64,000 bases of DNA from Chionis minor. Its lineage: Eukaryota > Chordata > Aves > Charadriiformes > Chionididae. Made by a program: the position numbers and the translations under genes. Position 1 is the stretch's first letter; every line of letters starts with the position of its first letter. The stretch lies in the NCBI GenBank assembly GCA_013398295.1, contig VZSF01010416.1:828098-892097 (forward strand), in the 5' to 3' direction. This document shows, one piece after another, positions 32,426 to 43,260 of this stretch. Below the pieces are notes generated by a model, which saw nothing but the letters and a program-made list of their open reading frames with translations, did not search any database and was not told the origin of the DNA.

Positions 32426-33401
32426 TTGCTTTAGCAACACCTGATCTACAAGCCAAGGAAACCAACAGAGAGACTCCTACTTATTTCAGCGTGCTTTGGA
32501 GAAGTTTCGTGTTGAATGAACCAGTAAATCCAGTCAAAAACCTAGAAAACAAAAGTAAAAGTAATTCAGGCTCCCCAAAAAGGAGTGAAGAGATTCTGGC
32601 AAGCAAAATCTGAAGATGGGAAGGGGTCGAGATCAACACCCTTTCACCTGCCTGCGACAGTTGCAGTAACTTATTGTACATCAGATCAATTTATGACAGA
32701 AGGAGCCAACTCAGCTGAGCCCACAGCGGTGCCACAGCCCTGCTATTCCTGTCCTCAGAGCCTCATTCATTTATTGCACTGTTTTCCATGCATGCTAAAA
32801 ATCCCCTTTATTCTTCTCTGTGCTGCTGCCGCCTTTGATTGTACAGAAGGGATTTCTAAATGCTTATTTACTGCCATCCTCTTATAATTCCTGTATCTTG
32901 GAGGAAAGACAGACCAGTTCATTTTGAAGCAGGATGTTCATCTTTTCGACGGCTAGCATAGACTGGGGCATCAATAAATTAAGGCTTCAAGGGATTAATT
33001 GATTGGAACAAGGTTGGTTAACTTTATGACTAAATGTGAACTAATCTGCTAGCAGACAGACTAGACCTGGGTTACATTTGTACTCAGTGAGTTTGGGCTA
33101 TGAAAATGAAAAATTGATGATGATAGTAATAATAAAAACAGGGATGCCAAACGGAAAAGGGAAAAGGAGGTTTTTCTCCCTAAAAAAAAATGTACACAGG
33201 CTCTGTTAGATCTGAAATGATATCTCCCTCAACCTCTTTTCTTTGTGAAAATCACTACTTCTGAAACAGAAATTCTGCTGAAGGAAAGATCCTATTATCA
33301 GCAGCAGTCACATTTCACAGCAATGTGATTAACTGCCGGTCACATGGTCCCCTCGCTCACCACTTGTAGACAGCTCAATAATTTTAACGAGGAAAGAAGA
33401 G
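32426..33401. other. Unique non-coding DNA
   Basis: No gene or repeat is recognised. AT-rich with homeodomain-like words around 32980-33140 (GGGATTAATTGATTGG). An A run lies at 33182-33190. Confidence 0.5.
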
Positions 33402-33507
33402 CGTCCTTCTCTTTCTTCCATCCTTCCTTCCTTCCTTCCCCTCCCCCTTCCCTTTTTTCTTTCTTTTCTTTCTTTCTTCCTTCCCCTCCCTTCCCTTCCC
33501 CCCCTTC
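33402..33507 (+). repeat. Polypyrimidine tract with (CCTT)/(TTTC) units
   Basis: About 105 bases almost purely C and T, including tandem CCTT, then CCCCTCCCCC, TTTC repeats and C-rich runs near the end. Such tracts can form triplex (H-DNA) structures. All six frames through it are trivially open, which explains nearby Ser/Phe/Pro-rich ORFs. Confidence 0.9.
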
Positions 33508-33813
33508 AGACTTCCCTTACAAGGCAGGCAGTTGAAGCTGACCCTTAAGGAAAACCCCACTGGGACCTGGATATCACTTATCAAGTCTAAACATGCTGTC
33601 CTGGTCCAGGTTGATGTGAAGCGTGGCAGCCACATCTCAGAAATCTCCCCCTTTCAGAACAAAACCAGTCACCTTGGCCGGGAAATGTACTACCTCCATC
33701 ACAGTCACACTTCAATCACCAGCCTCTCCCTTGTCTCAGCTCCTGTCCTTGGTTTGGAGTATTTACAGCCCATCTGTCTGTCTCAAACACACTTCTCACT
33801 CAAGAGGGAAATT
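33508..33813. other. Spacer between two pyrimidine tracts
   Basis: Frames of 119 and 116 codons on the + strand cover this stretch in different phases, both inflated by the flanking pyrimidine runs. No domain is recognised. Confidence 0.5.
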
Positions 33814-33871
33814 AATCTCTCCTTCTCTCCCCTCTCTGCTTTCTCTCTCCTTCTCCCTCCCCCTTTCCCCA
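33814..33871 (+). repeat. Second polypyrimidine tract
   Basis: About 58 bases of C and T with repeated CTCTCC, CTTCTC and CCCTCCCCC units, with a single G. It lies about 300 bases after the tract at 33402-33507. Confidence 0.85.
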
Positions 33872-33964
33872 ACACTTGCAATTTGCCATGAACAGCTTCC
33901 CTTTTCTCATCTAAAATTCTCGATGACTTTGAAAATTGACTGCACCCGCACACCTGGGCACGGC

Positions 33965-34150
33965 GAGAGATAATTGATTGCATTTTTATTTCGTCTCTTC
34001 CCTAAACTGTTTTCCTTGCTAATGGCCAGTTCTCTGCCATTTTTTTTTTTAACTGACACTCTGTGTGAGGGACTGAGGGAGAGGAAGAAATAACCAGCTG
34101 CTGAATATTGTCTCTTCTGCCTCTCTGAGGAATTAAAAGCTCAGTGAGTG
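33965..34150. promoter_or_regulatory. Candidate conserved non-coding block (weak)
   Basis: Contains GAGATAATTGATTGCATT, TTGCTAATGGCCAGTTC and GGAATTAAAAGCTCAG, with a T run at 34041-34051. Repeat-free apart from the T run. Weak texture-based call. Confidence 0.22.
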
Positions 34151-34375
34151 ATGAGGATCTTGCCTGGAGACAGATTGGATCTCCCAGGGTCCAGGTGATA
34201 GAAAGCTTTGCAGGTCGACTCTCTGGGGCTTTGCGAATGGGCATGCCCTCTGGCACTGCTAAAAGTAAAGGTCACACAGGCTGCACAGACAGTAGCTAGA
34301 GTCACCTCCACATTTTCCTGTCTCACCATCAAGTCTGAAATGTCTCACCGCTTCTGCACCCTCTCTCCAAAGTGA

Positions 34376-34520
34376 GCAGGCTCCCCATTTTACTAGCAGA
34401 GAAACTGAGGCACAGTGGAGAATGATGATTTCCATGAAATCTCATGAGATGGGAGGCACCCCAACTGGCAAAGCAGAGGACGGGGAATTGAGACACCCTG
34501 CTTTTACACCCAGATCATCC
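34376..34520 (-). repeat. MIR-like SINE remnant, antisense
   Basis: CTCCCCATTTTACTAGCAGAG followed by AAACTGAGGCACAGTGGAG is close to the antisense MIR 3' pattern (CCATTTTACAGATGAGAAACTGAGGCACAG-type, recalled). Further on, GGCAAAGCAGAGGACGGGGA and CACCCAGATCATCC sit where the box-B half would be, so the whole SINE may be present though diverged. Confidence 0.55.
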
Positions 34521-35574
34521 AGCTCGGTATAAAGTGAGGACAGAGAAACCAAAATATTCAGATATGGATACATATCCATACACACAATGACATACAAGGT
34601 TGCATTGACTTTGGCTCCTAAATGCAAATGAAGACTCTTGAAAAGACAGCCAGATTTGTCAGGTGAAATACTGGCTGTAATGGCCCTGACTCAGTTTCCC
34701 CATGATAATAGTAATAGGCCAATTTGACTGTGAATCTGCCTCTCGTCATCAGAAATTGGCGGCAGCTCCCTTATGCCTTTCAGGCTGAAAAGATATTGCT
34801 AGCTCAGTTGTTCCCAGCAAAGCCCTGCTTCCCCTCTCATCCTCTTCATGTGGAAGACTAAAAGATGCATCAGTATTGGTTAAGTTGATGAATGACTCAA
34901 AAAAAACAAAGGCAGCCCTTCTGAACAGCCCACAAGCCAGGGCATGAGAGGCTGGCAGTAAAGGACAAACATGGGAGAGGGGTACAAACCAAAAACCACA
35001 AGGCACTTAATGGGAGGAAACTTGTGCTAACTAGAACTGCTCTAGCTCATACGGAAATCTGACTGTGAAGGTGGAGACTGGAGACTGAAATTAGGATGCA
35101 GGTGTACAGGATGGGAATTGGTGAAGCAAAGTCATCAGATGAACTTAGAAGGCATCTACTGGTTAGGTGAATACCTCCCACTTGTGTCTAACTCCTCGAG
35201 GTTTTGCTTCTTAATAGGTAAAAGTTGCTCTTGCTGAGTGGTGACTCAGGAATGTGCTGAGGAAAAAGCACAAGTTTCTGGAGTGTGTTGGGGTGATCCG
35301 TCTGCAGCTGAAGGGCCAGCAAGATCAGTCTGCAGACAGATGGCAACTCAGGTGAAGTCACTGTTGAAGTGACATGGTCATTTGACCCTCAAATCCTGAC
35401 AGACATGTTCTGCATATCCACATTGTCTGGAAACTGAGCAAACTCACATTTAGAGAAACGGTAATGAGTGAAAAAAACATCCGCAGTCCATGGTTTATGG
35501 GAGATCATGAGCATCTTATAAAGGATTTCTCGTTCAGAGTCTATGTCTAGCTATGCAAAGGATAGAAGTGTGGC
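34521..35574. other. Unique non-coding DNA
   Basis: No gene is recognised. At 34684-34718, GACTCAGTTTCCCCATGATA looks like a short MIR 3' piece in sense orientation but is too short to call firmly. Confidence 0.5.
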
Positions 35575-35700
35575 TGCTGAGGACAGGAGGAAAAGGCCTG
35601 GGTTCAAATCTGCAGTATGAACATGCCTCTCATTTCCATGCTATCCATGGCCAGCAAGACCTTGGCACTGAACTCAGCCTTCAGCTTAATCCTATACCTG
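35575..35700 (+). repeat. MIR-like SINE remnant, sense
   Basis: GGCCTGGGTTCAAATCTGCAG carries the tRNA-type box B (GGTTCAAATC). GCCAGCAAGACCTTGGCACTG and AACTCAGCCTTCAGC follow at about the right spacing for the MIR core (TGTGACCTTGGGCAAGTC-type, recalled). There is no acceptor stem, so it is not a tRNA gene. Confidence 0.45.
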
Positions 35701-38700
35701 GGAGGTCAAGATTGAGGAAAAACTTGAGAGAATTTGCAGTCGTACAAGATTTCTACAGTGCAAGATGACAGAAACCCTGTGAAGTAACCTGATTTTCCCA
35801 GATTACTTGCCAAAACCTAAGGAAATTTTGGCATTGTGCAGCTTTAAATCTACCCTGTACTTTAGTTTCTTTTCAAGTCTATACAGCAAAACTTGACCCA
35901 AAAGAAACTTCTCATTCTCTGTCTATGGCTATAACCTGTCCAGCAAACTGTGTGTTAGCACTGACGTGTGCTAAGCCAATTTACCTCAAGTCTCATAAGG
36001 CCAAAGCTACTCTAACATTTTGCTAATCTGTAACAGACAGGAACATCCTTCACTTTTAACCTTTCCAGCACAGATCACATGATTACATACATCAAATGCT
36101 GGTGTCAGAGATGAGCGAGAGCAGGAACAGTGGGAAATAAGATTTAGCCCCTGCCTTCATTTAATTTTTATGATCAAAATGTTTCAAAACCCAGTTATGT
36201 CCAAGGATATCCTCAAGTTGGATGAAGGTGTCGGGCAAAAACTGGACCCCTCTTTTCCCTTAGCCCATTGCAGAAAACAGAAAGGACAGGCAGGTGCTTC
36301 CAGAAAGGCAGGACAGGTTCCTAAGGAGTGCTTCCTAGGGATGCGTCTCTGAAGGATTTCAAGGCAAGACTTAACCAGCAATAGCATTCAGAGGAGGGTG
36401 GGTGATATTTTTGGGAACAATATAGGTTTGTTTGAACTATTCATCCTCTCTATACAAAACTCTTTTCTCTTCTATTTCAGTAAGTACATAGTTCCTCTCC
36501 AGTTTTATACTCTGACATGTTTATATAACCTTCTCTCAAGGATCACAGATTTAAGCATAAACATGTTTGATCCTTTCCTTTCACATCATCCATGGATTTC
36601 TGTAACTGCAAGAATGGAGAAGCGCTCCCTAAGGCAAGCTCCCCTCTCATCAGCTTGCGGTGACCTCAGGTCACAACCTCTGGCTTTGCCAAATGTGTGT
36701 GAACACAAAATTTGTACAGGGCTGCAGTGCAATTCAGTTTTAACATTCCCTTTAAAAGTCAAACCTTCTTGTTATTTATTGTCAGTCTTCAGACAAAAGA
36801 AACAATAAACATTCCTGGCGTGCAGACCGGCCGCGTCCTGCCCAGCCTTCTTGGCTATCCCAGACATTACAAAAAACCATTTCCAGGGCTAGTGGCTGCC
36901 AACAAGAGTTAACTTTTACTGGCCCTACACAGCTCTGTTCTCAGAGGTGCCCAATGGCCACCAATCGCCAATTTCTCTATTTGCTAACTGGAGATCAACC
37001 TCCCTTTTTCTGAGTGCTCCATTAAGTGGCACTCCTGAGCAAAAGAATGAAGAGATCCAAATCCCAGCACAGTGGGAAGCCTTCCTCTGTGTCCAGCAGG
37101 ACCTGGATTGGCCTTCTAACCAGGTAGTAATTGCTTGAAAAGAAATAGCTGTTGTAAGCTGTGGAGCGAGCACAGGGCAGAGGACCATTCACAAGTGTTA
37201 CCCCTGGTGCTGGTCTGCCAGCAGCTCAGCTCCCTTCCTGCCTTACAGCATTATTTCTGGGGTCAGCCGTCTACAAGTACCGGGTATGACTTTCTGCGCT
37301 TCTGTGGGAAAGGAAAATCTTAAATTTGAAACCTAAAAGATGCAATCTCCAATGGGCCACAAGTCACATGCCTCTGACTCGCTCAGCAAATGTTTGTGTC
37401 TTTGCAGTCAGGATGGTTTATGGGTTTCTTTTTTAGAAATATATCTCATACAAGAGGGGAAATGTAACAAACAAACCGTTTAATTAGCAGGTACTGGAGA
37501 AGGCAAGAAAAGAGCGATGCTGTAGAGAGTGACTGTATTTTGTCTCCATTTATTTCACGCAGACAGAAGTCTTAGTGACAGCAAAAGAAGTAATAGTAAT
37601 TCCTGAAAGAATAATTTAAAAAAAAAACAAACACAAAAAAACCCCACAACTAAAAAAGCGTAACAGCATCTGTTTATAGGCAGCCTGTAAAATGAGCAAG
37701 GCCCTACTTGGCCCAGACAGTATTTGATCTGCACTAGAACTGTCCTCTTTGGGATGTTGTATAAATGCAATTGATCCTTCCACTGAAGCACAGGAGATTT
37801 ACACTGATCACGCCCATTCTCACTAATGAATGTCTCCATACGGCAGAAGGAAAATCAGACTTCTGGAGAATCAGTATATACTTTATGTACATAGATGATT
37901 TTTTATATTTCTCTTTCCTTAACTAGAGTCCAAATGAGCAAACATTTTGATCTCTACAGATATTCCAAATCTTCGGTTCCCCTAAGTGACCTGACCTTGG
38001 TCAGAGGCCGTGATGGAGTCACTGCCATGACTCCACTGCAGTACAGACCTACCAGATGGTACCTGAGGATGACCAGAGTTAAACCTGTGGCTCACCCACT
38101 GCTGCTCTGCAGTGTCCTGAAGAGACAGAAACCACAGCTTGCCCAAGCTGTATGTGACCTGCATGTGGTTTGATGTCAGGATAGCACTAAGAAATCCAGA
38201 AAGATTTCACTGGTTCCCTGTCCACTCACAGTGGTCACAGATACTTTAAAAAATAATCAGATTTTCAATCCGGAGAAGGATTTAAATAGATCCTGCTACC
38301 TCACAAAGCCACAGAAGATACAAAGCCTACCTGGGAATAGAAATGAACATGGGAGTACCCTGTGTAGCTTAAAATTCATGCTGCTTCTGTATGCTTTGTC
38401 TTCTGGAGCAGGTGAGACCGGAGTGAGCTACTCTGCATGGAGCACTGCAGCCACCGTGCCATTAGTTAGGCTCTGAACCTGCTGGAGCTAACAGAAAAAC
38501 GATATGTAATTACTGTGTTTGCAAATGCGAGGATGTTGGGACTCTTGTGTAAATAAAAGGTATCCTTAGCCACAGAGAAGTGAATTTAATGACATTTAGT
38601 AGGAAGAGCTGCAAGTACAGCATGATGGAAATGTCAATTACCCTCTAAATGAGAAGAATCAGACCCTGAATATTCAAAGAGGAGGAGCCCACTGAGAAAG

Positions 38701-41700
38701 CAGGTGAGAGAGAAAAGACAGCACAGTTATTTAAAGTACAGATACTGTCAGTATCTGATGCTGCAGGAGGCTTTAAATGAAAAGGAAGCACAGAGATCCC
38801 AAAGGCCGTCCTACAAACCCGCACACTATTGCCTTCTAGATGACCAACACCAAGAAATGAAGAGAGAAGAGGTGCCAGAATTCCAGCATGCTTGGCTGCA
38901 TCCAGAGAGACAAACTCAAATCTGACTTTCTATAAAACACCAGAGGCTGGCAGGTGAAGATGGTATGTCTCCAAATGGAGACGAACGGGCATTTTAAGTC
39001 TGCGCCTGTCATGGCCAGAAGCTGATAAACACATCTCACCAGTTGTGTCACAGGCTTTCATATGGACTGCACCTGGGCTTTCGAGGGGGCAAGAAGGTGT
39101 GGTGGGCACCTGCAAAATGCTAGAGAAGGTCAGCTTGGAGCAGACAACCATTTGGAAAAGCATGTCGCCTGTGTGCATCATGCAGCTGAAGGGAGTGTGG
39201 TGGTCTGAGGTCCATTTGCCAGTGGAAATGTGTCCGCAAGACAAAACTTGCTGCCAGGGTTGGCACCCTTGTTGCATACTTTCACAGAGAAACAAGGCAC
39301 TCAGTGGAGTACTGAGAGGTCTTTACTTTTCACCTCTAAATCTGGTCCCTCCAGATGAGGGCTAAGACACAGTGGCTTGAGTAAGCTCTCCTGTGGATAC
39401 ATTCTTTTGGGCTGTTAATTCAGCACTAAGTTCACACACATGCACAACATTCTCTTCAGAAGATATAAAAGCAATTCCTTGTATATGTCATACCATTCAC
39501 AGTATCTTACAGCCACTCTCTGGAGCATTCAAATACAGCACAGTCTGACCTACCAAGACTTAGAGACACTGGGTCACCTTTGAATGCAGTTACTAGCCTT
39601 TCCCTACACCCTGGTGGCCTGGCTGGTAATGGATGTTTCGGGGAAGAGCCCAGAAACACAGAAACTGTCTCACACTGATTGCATTTTAGAGCATTGTGCT
39701 CTGAAAAAGACGGCCTGCACTCAACGGCTCTCCAGAGCAAAACAAGCTGGAGGCAGCTGAAAGCACCTGCTTCTTCAGGGAAACCTTGACCTCCCTCCTG
39801 GTATCTGGGAGAGATCCTTTTGAAACACCCAGCTGCAGCACGGTAAATAGTCTGTCTTGCTATGCTACATTCTCATTCAACTTGGGCAAACACTTCTGCC
39901 ACGGCTGTAAGGCAGTGTTGACAATGCAGATTTCCTGAGCGAGGAATTTAGTCACTTGTGACTGTGTTGCTCTACTCCTACCTCTTAACCTCAGTCAAAA
40001 TCCACTCATCAACAAGTCCATTCCGTCTCGCTATTTTCTGTAAAGAATATAAACACCACTAAGTGACAACAGTTGGGTTTGCTCTGTTGACAGCTCTGTC
40101 AATGTTTCCAGCCATTCTGTAACACAGTCAGTGGACACTGGGACAGACAAAATTATGAAGTGAGGTCTTCTGAACTCAAGCCATCAGCATTTGCAAAAAG
40201 AGCAACAAACAAGAGGGCATTTGAAGTGTGCACATTCACTCGAGCGCATTTCAGTGAGCATCGAGACAGTCATGCACGTCCACAGGGTTTTCATACACGT
40301 GCACAACGCAGCACATGCATGTGGCTGTGCCACTATTTGGCTTGGCTAAGCATACCACAGCTGCCGGCCAATGCGACCAAAATGGAACTGACTCACCTGG
40401 GCTTGTGTTTGCTTATCTTGCTTCATGCCCACTCGTGGAACAAAGTGCCCATCAGTTTACAGACAATCAGTGCTTACCCTTTTCAAAGCCCCAGTAGTAA
40501 TGGGAAAGGTGAGAAAGAAAAAGAAAAGGAAGAAAAAAACGGAACCATTTACCTTAATGATACGGTTTGGTTAAGAATTAAGTGTTGATGAAAATTTGAA
40601 AGCTAAAGCCCACTTTTTAATTCACAGACCAGCTGCAGCACAGCATGCAGAAAGTGGGGTCGTCTGTCTCATTTGCTAAAACACCTCTTCCCTAGCATGG
40701 TGATGACTATACTCTTCTGTAATTCAGTTTAATTGAAATTCTATGCCTGTTAAATTCTGAGTCCTATATTGATCAACATATGTCAACTGTGGAAAATTGT
40801 ACTAAATTGTGTTGTGTTACTGTGCAGCAGTCAACTGTCCATTGGTGTCTGAAGTTAGTTTATTTCACCTACTCAAAATTGGACCTGGACCGATATTACA
40901 TCTAGAATTGGATTTTCTGTTCTTGATTTTTTAATAACTAGGATTTGTACCAGACTCAGAGAGATAAACAGAGCCAGCAATTTGGGCTGTGAATCCATCA
41001 ACTTGTATGCATGAAGCAGACCCCTGCCTGGTTAGGAGCTGCATGGGAAACCTCCCAGGACCGGTCAGATGTTGTACAAGGTGGTGCTGGAGTTTCCACA
41101 AACAGCTCTCTCCGGCCTCTGCCGGTCCTGAACTGATCCCATTACATCGGGTACATGGCAGTTAAATATGCTTCTGACCATATTTTTTACAACAATATTT
41201 TCCAGGCCTTCTTTTCCTGTTCTGAATGATTCCCTGGGGCTTTCTGCAAGAATCATGATGCTGAAATGATGCATCCTGAGCACTGGAATATGCGGTATTC
41301 TAATTCAGGCAAGATTCGCCCAAATATAAAACAAGAAGAGAAGGATAAAATTATGTCAGCATATATGCAGAAAGCAGACAAAATGATAGAGAGACCCAAA
41401 TGTGCTTACTAGTTACTACACCAGCAAGGAATTTAAGCAAACTGTGTTACATGGGATCATCACCTGGGGCTTTTCGGCACACCAGTCACACTAGTCTTTA
41501 GGAAGCATAACTCAGTATCTAACACTCTAGAAAATGGAAAGAGGTTAGAGATCACTCCTCAGAGGTTACAGACTTTGAACTGTTCCATGGGTGAATTTTC
41601 CATCCTGAGCAGTTCTCTTTATGGGCCTAGCAGGTGAATTGTAGATAGAAGAGGCAAATACTAATAAGATTTTTTTCTCTGCAGCCTAGTGTTAAGGATA

Positions 41701-42664
41701 CTTCCTTTTCCTGAAAGGAAACTAAATTAAAGGTACTGAATAATTACAAACAGACTGGGATGTAGAGACTGTTGCTGTATGAGTATTTTCTCCTTTGGAT
41801 TTATTTCAGCTGGAAATAACTAGCAAGTTTACTTTCTTTTTTTTTTTTATTTTCCCATCCTGTTAGCCATTGGATAACAAAATCTTTCTGCAAAACAACA
41901 GAACAAAGTAGTTCTCCATTCTTTACACTTCCTTCTGGATTTGCTATTCCTAGATCTCCCAGGTTAACTGTCTCTGGCCTAACCTCAAAAGCTGGCAATG
42001 GTGAAGAAAAAAGTGCAAAGAAGAATTGGCTAGACAAGAGACACAGAGAACGAGGGAGAGTCTGTTTTACCGATCTGTTGCTAGACAGAATCTGGCTGTA
42101 GTTGTCTTTTCCACTTGCTAGCCAATATAAAGCCAGTTAAGTGTCCCACGTTGGTTTTTCCTGGACAGTACGATGTTGCTTTAGGCTGACATATTTCAGC
42201 ATGGAGGATCTTCGATAAATTCTACCCATTTGCTTTTGAGGAAGGGTTATAGGAACAGACCGAGCAGTGTTATCCATGACAAGATTCGAATGGACACAGC
42301 ATCTTTGGAGATGCACAGCTCTTTTATCAGATAGCTAACCCTCCAGCTGGGCGTGGGTGGAGATCCAAGGAAGTAAATTGCCTGTCACAGAGCTTCTCCG
42401 AGTCGCACTAGTGATCATATGGCTGCTGGTCCTACATCTGCAGTCTAGCAGAGGGGCTGAAGATCAAATGGACCCGTTAAAATGAAATTCAAATACAGGG
42501 ACTTCTAGGAAAGGACTGTCTGAGGTTATCTACCTTCTCTCTATGCCTTAGGTTGCTCTGACAGCTCCTGACAGATGGGTGCCCGCTTTGTTCTGAAAGC
42601 TGAAATGGGGGGGAACCCTTAGCCTCCCACCCCAGTGCTTAAATGCAGGCCTTGCTATCCCATC
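35701..42664. other. Long unique non-coding stretch
   Basis: About 7 kb with no gene recognised. Frames of 60-142 codons occur on both strands, without domains; the longest is at 40160-40588 (+). A-rich low complexity lies at 37616-37645, and a purine block at 40512-40540. AT-rich texture occurs around 37490-37560, 38500-38660, 40700-40960 and 41650-41860 (T run 41838-41849). No younger transposon is seen. Confidence 0.5.
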
Positions 42665-43260
42665 TTTAGTACTTTCTTCATGTCTCAGACAAATCCCCCC
42701 CTTGTTGCAGGTGAAGCCCATTGCTCCTGCTCTGAACTACCATGGCCATGGAGAACAGATTATTCCCTTCCTCTTTGTAGTCATATAGGTATTTAAAGAC
42801 TGTAACATGCTCTCCCTCTATCCGTCTCTTTCCTGTGCTAAACAACTCTGAGTTCTTTTGACCTTTCCTCTCAAATCCTGTTTTCCAGATCTCCAATTGT
42901 TTCTGTACCTCTTCTCCTCCTGACCCGCATTTTTTGCCAAAAAACGCACCCAGAATTAGCCACAGTGCTCTGGCTGTGACCTACCTAGCCCTGAGAAAAG
43001 CAGAGGGGTCATTCCATTACCTATTTCCAAGGGAGACTGCTGGTTTACCCCCACAACAGAATTTATGTCATGCTGGAGATCCACAGTTCCCAGACCTGTT
43101 TCATAGCTAGTTTGTTGCCTGCCTCAATCTGTACAGCCAATTCTTCCTGCCTATGTATAAATTCCTGCCTTGGCTTTCACTGAATTGCATCCTCCCTCCC
43201 TTTCATTTTTTTTTCAGAACATTTCTCCAATTTGTTTGATCTTCTCAAGTGGAAGCTCTT
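42665..43260 (-). mobile_element. Old, diverged CR1-clade LINE fragment, antisense
   Basis: On the minus strand, about 42896-42678 encodes a decayed ORF2 tail: FERKGQKNSELFSTGKRR, then HVTVFKYLYDYKEEGNNLFS and SRSNGLHLQQG line up with the CR1 pattern ([19 protein letters not shown]...YKYLKGGYKEEG...LFS...SRTRGNGLKLHQG). Upstream of that in the element (higher coordinates) come the CCCAGAATTAGCCACAGTGC and GCCCTGAGAAAAGCAGAGGG segments (the QFWAP... region). Further up is CATTTCTCCAATTTGTTTGA (equivalent of CCATCTCTCCAGCCTGTCCA). The fragment extends some 600 bases, the longest CR1 piece here, but is full of substitutions. It lacks the modern 3' end and looks like an amniote-age copy. Confidence 0.7.

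Noticed and set aside
33344..33973. Ser/Phe/Pro-rich frames around the pyrimidine tracts
   Set aside because: They are open only because C/T-only sequence cannot form stop codons on that strand. Low-complexity artefact.
35590..35615. Box-B-like GGGTTCAAATC suggesting a tRNA gene
   Set aside because: No acceptor stem, anticodon arm or box A at the right distance. It fits a tRNA-derived SINE remnant better.
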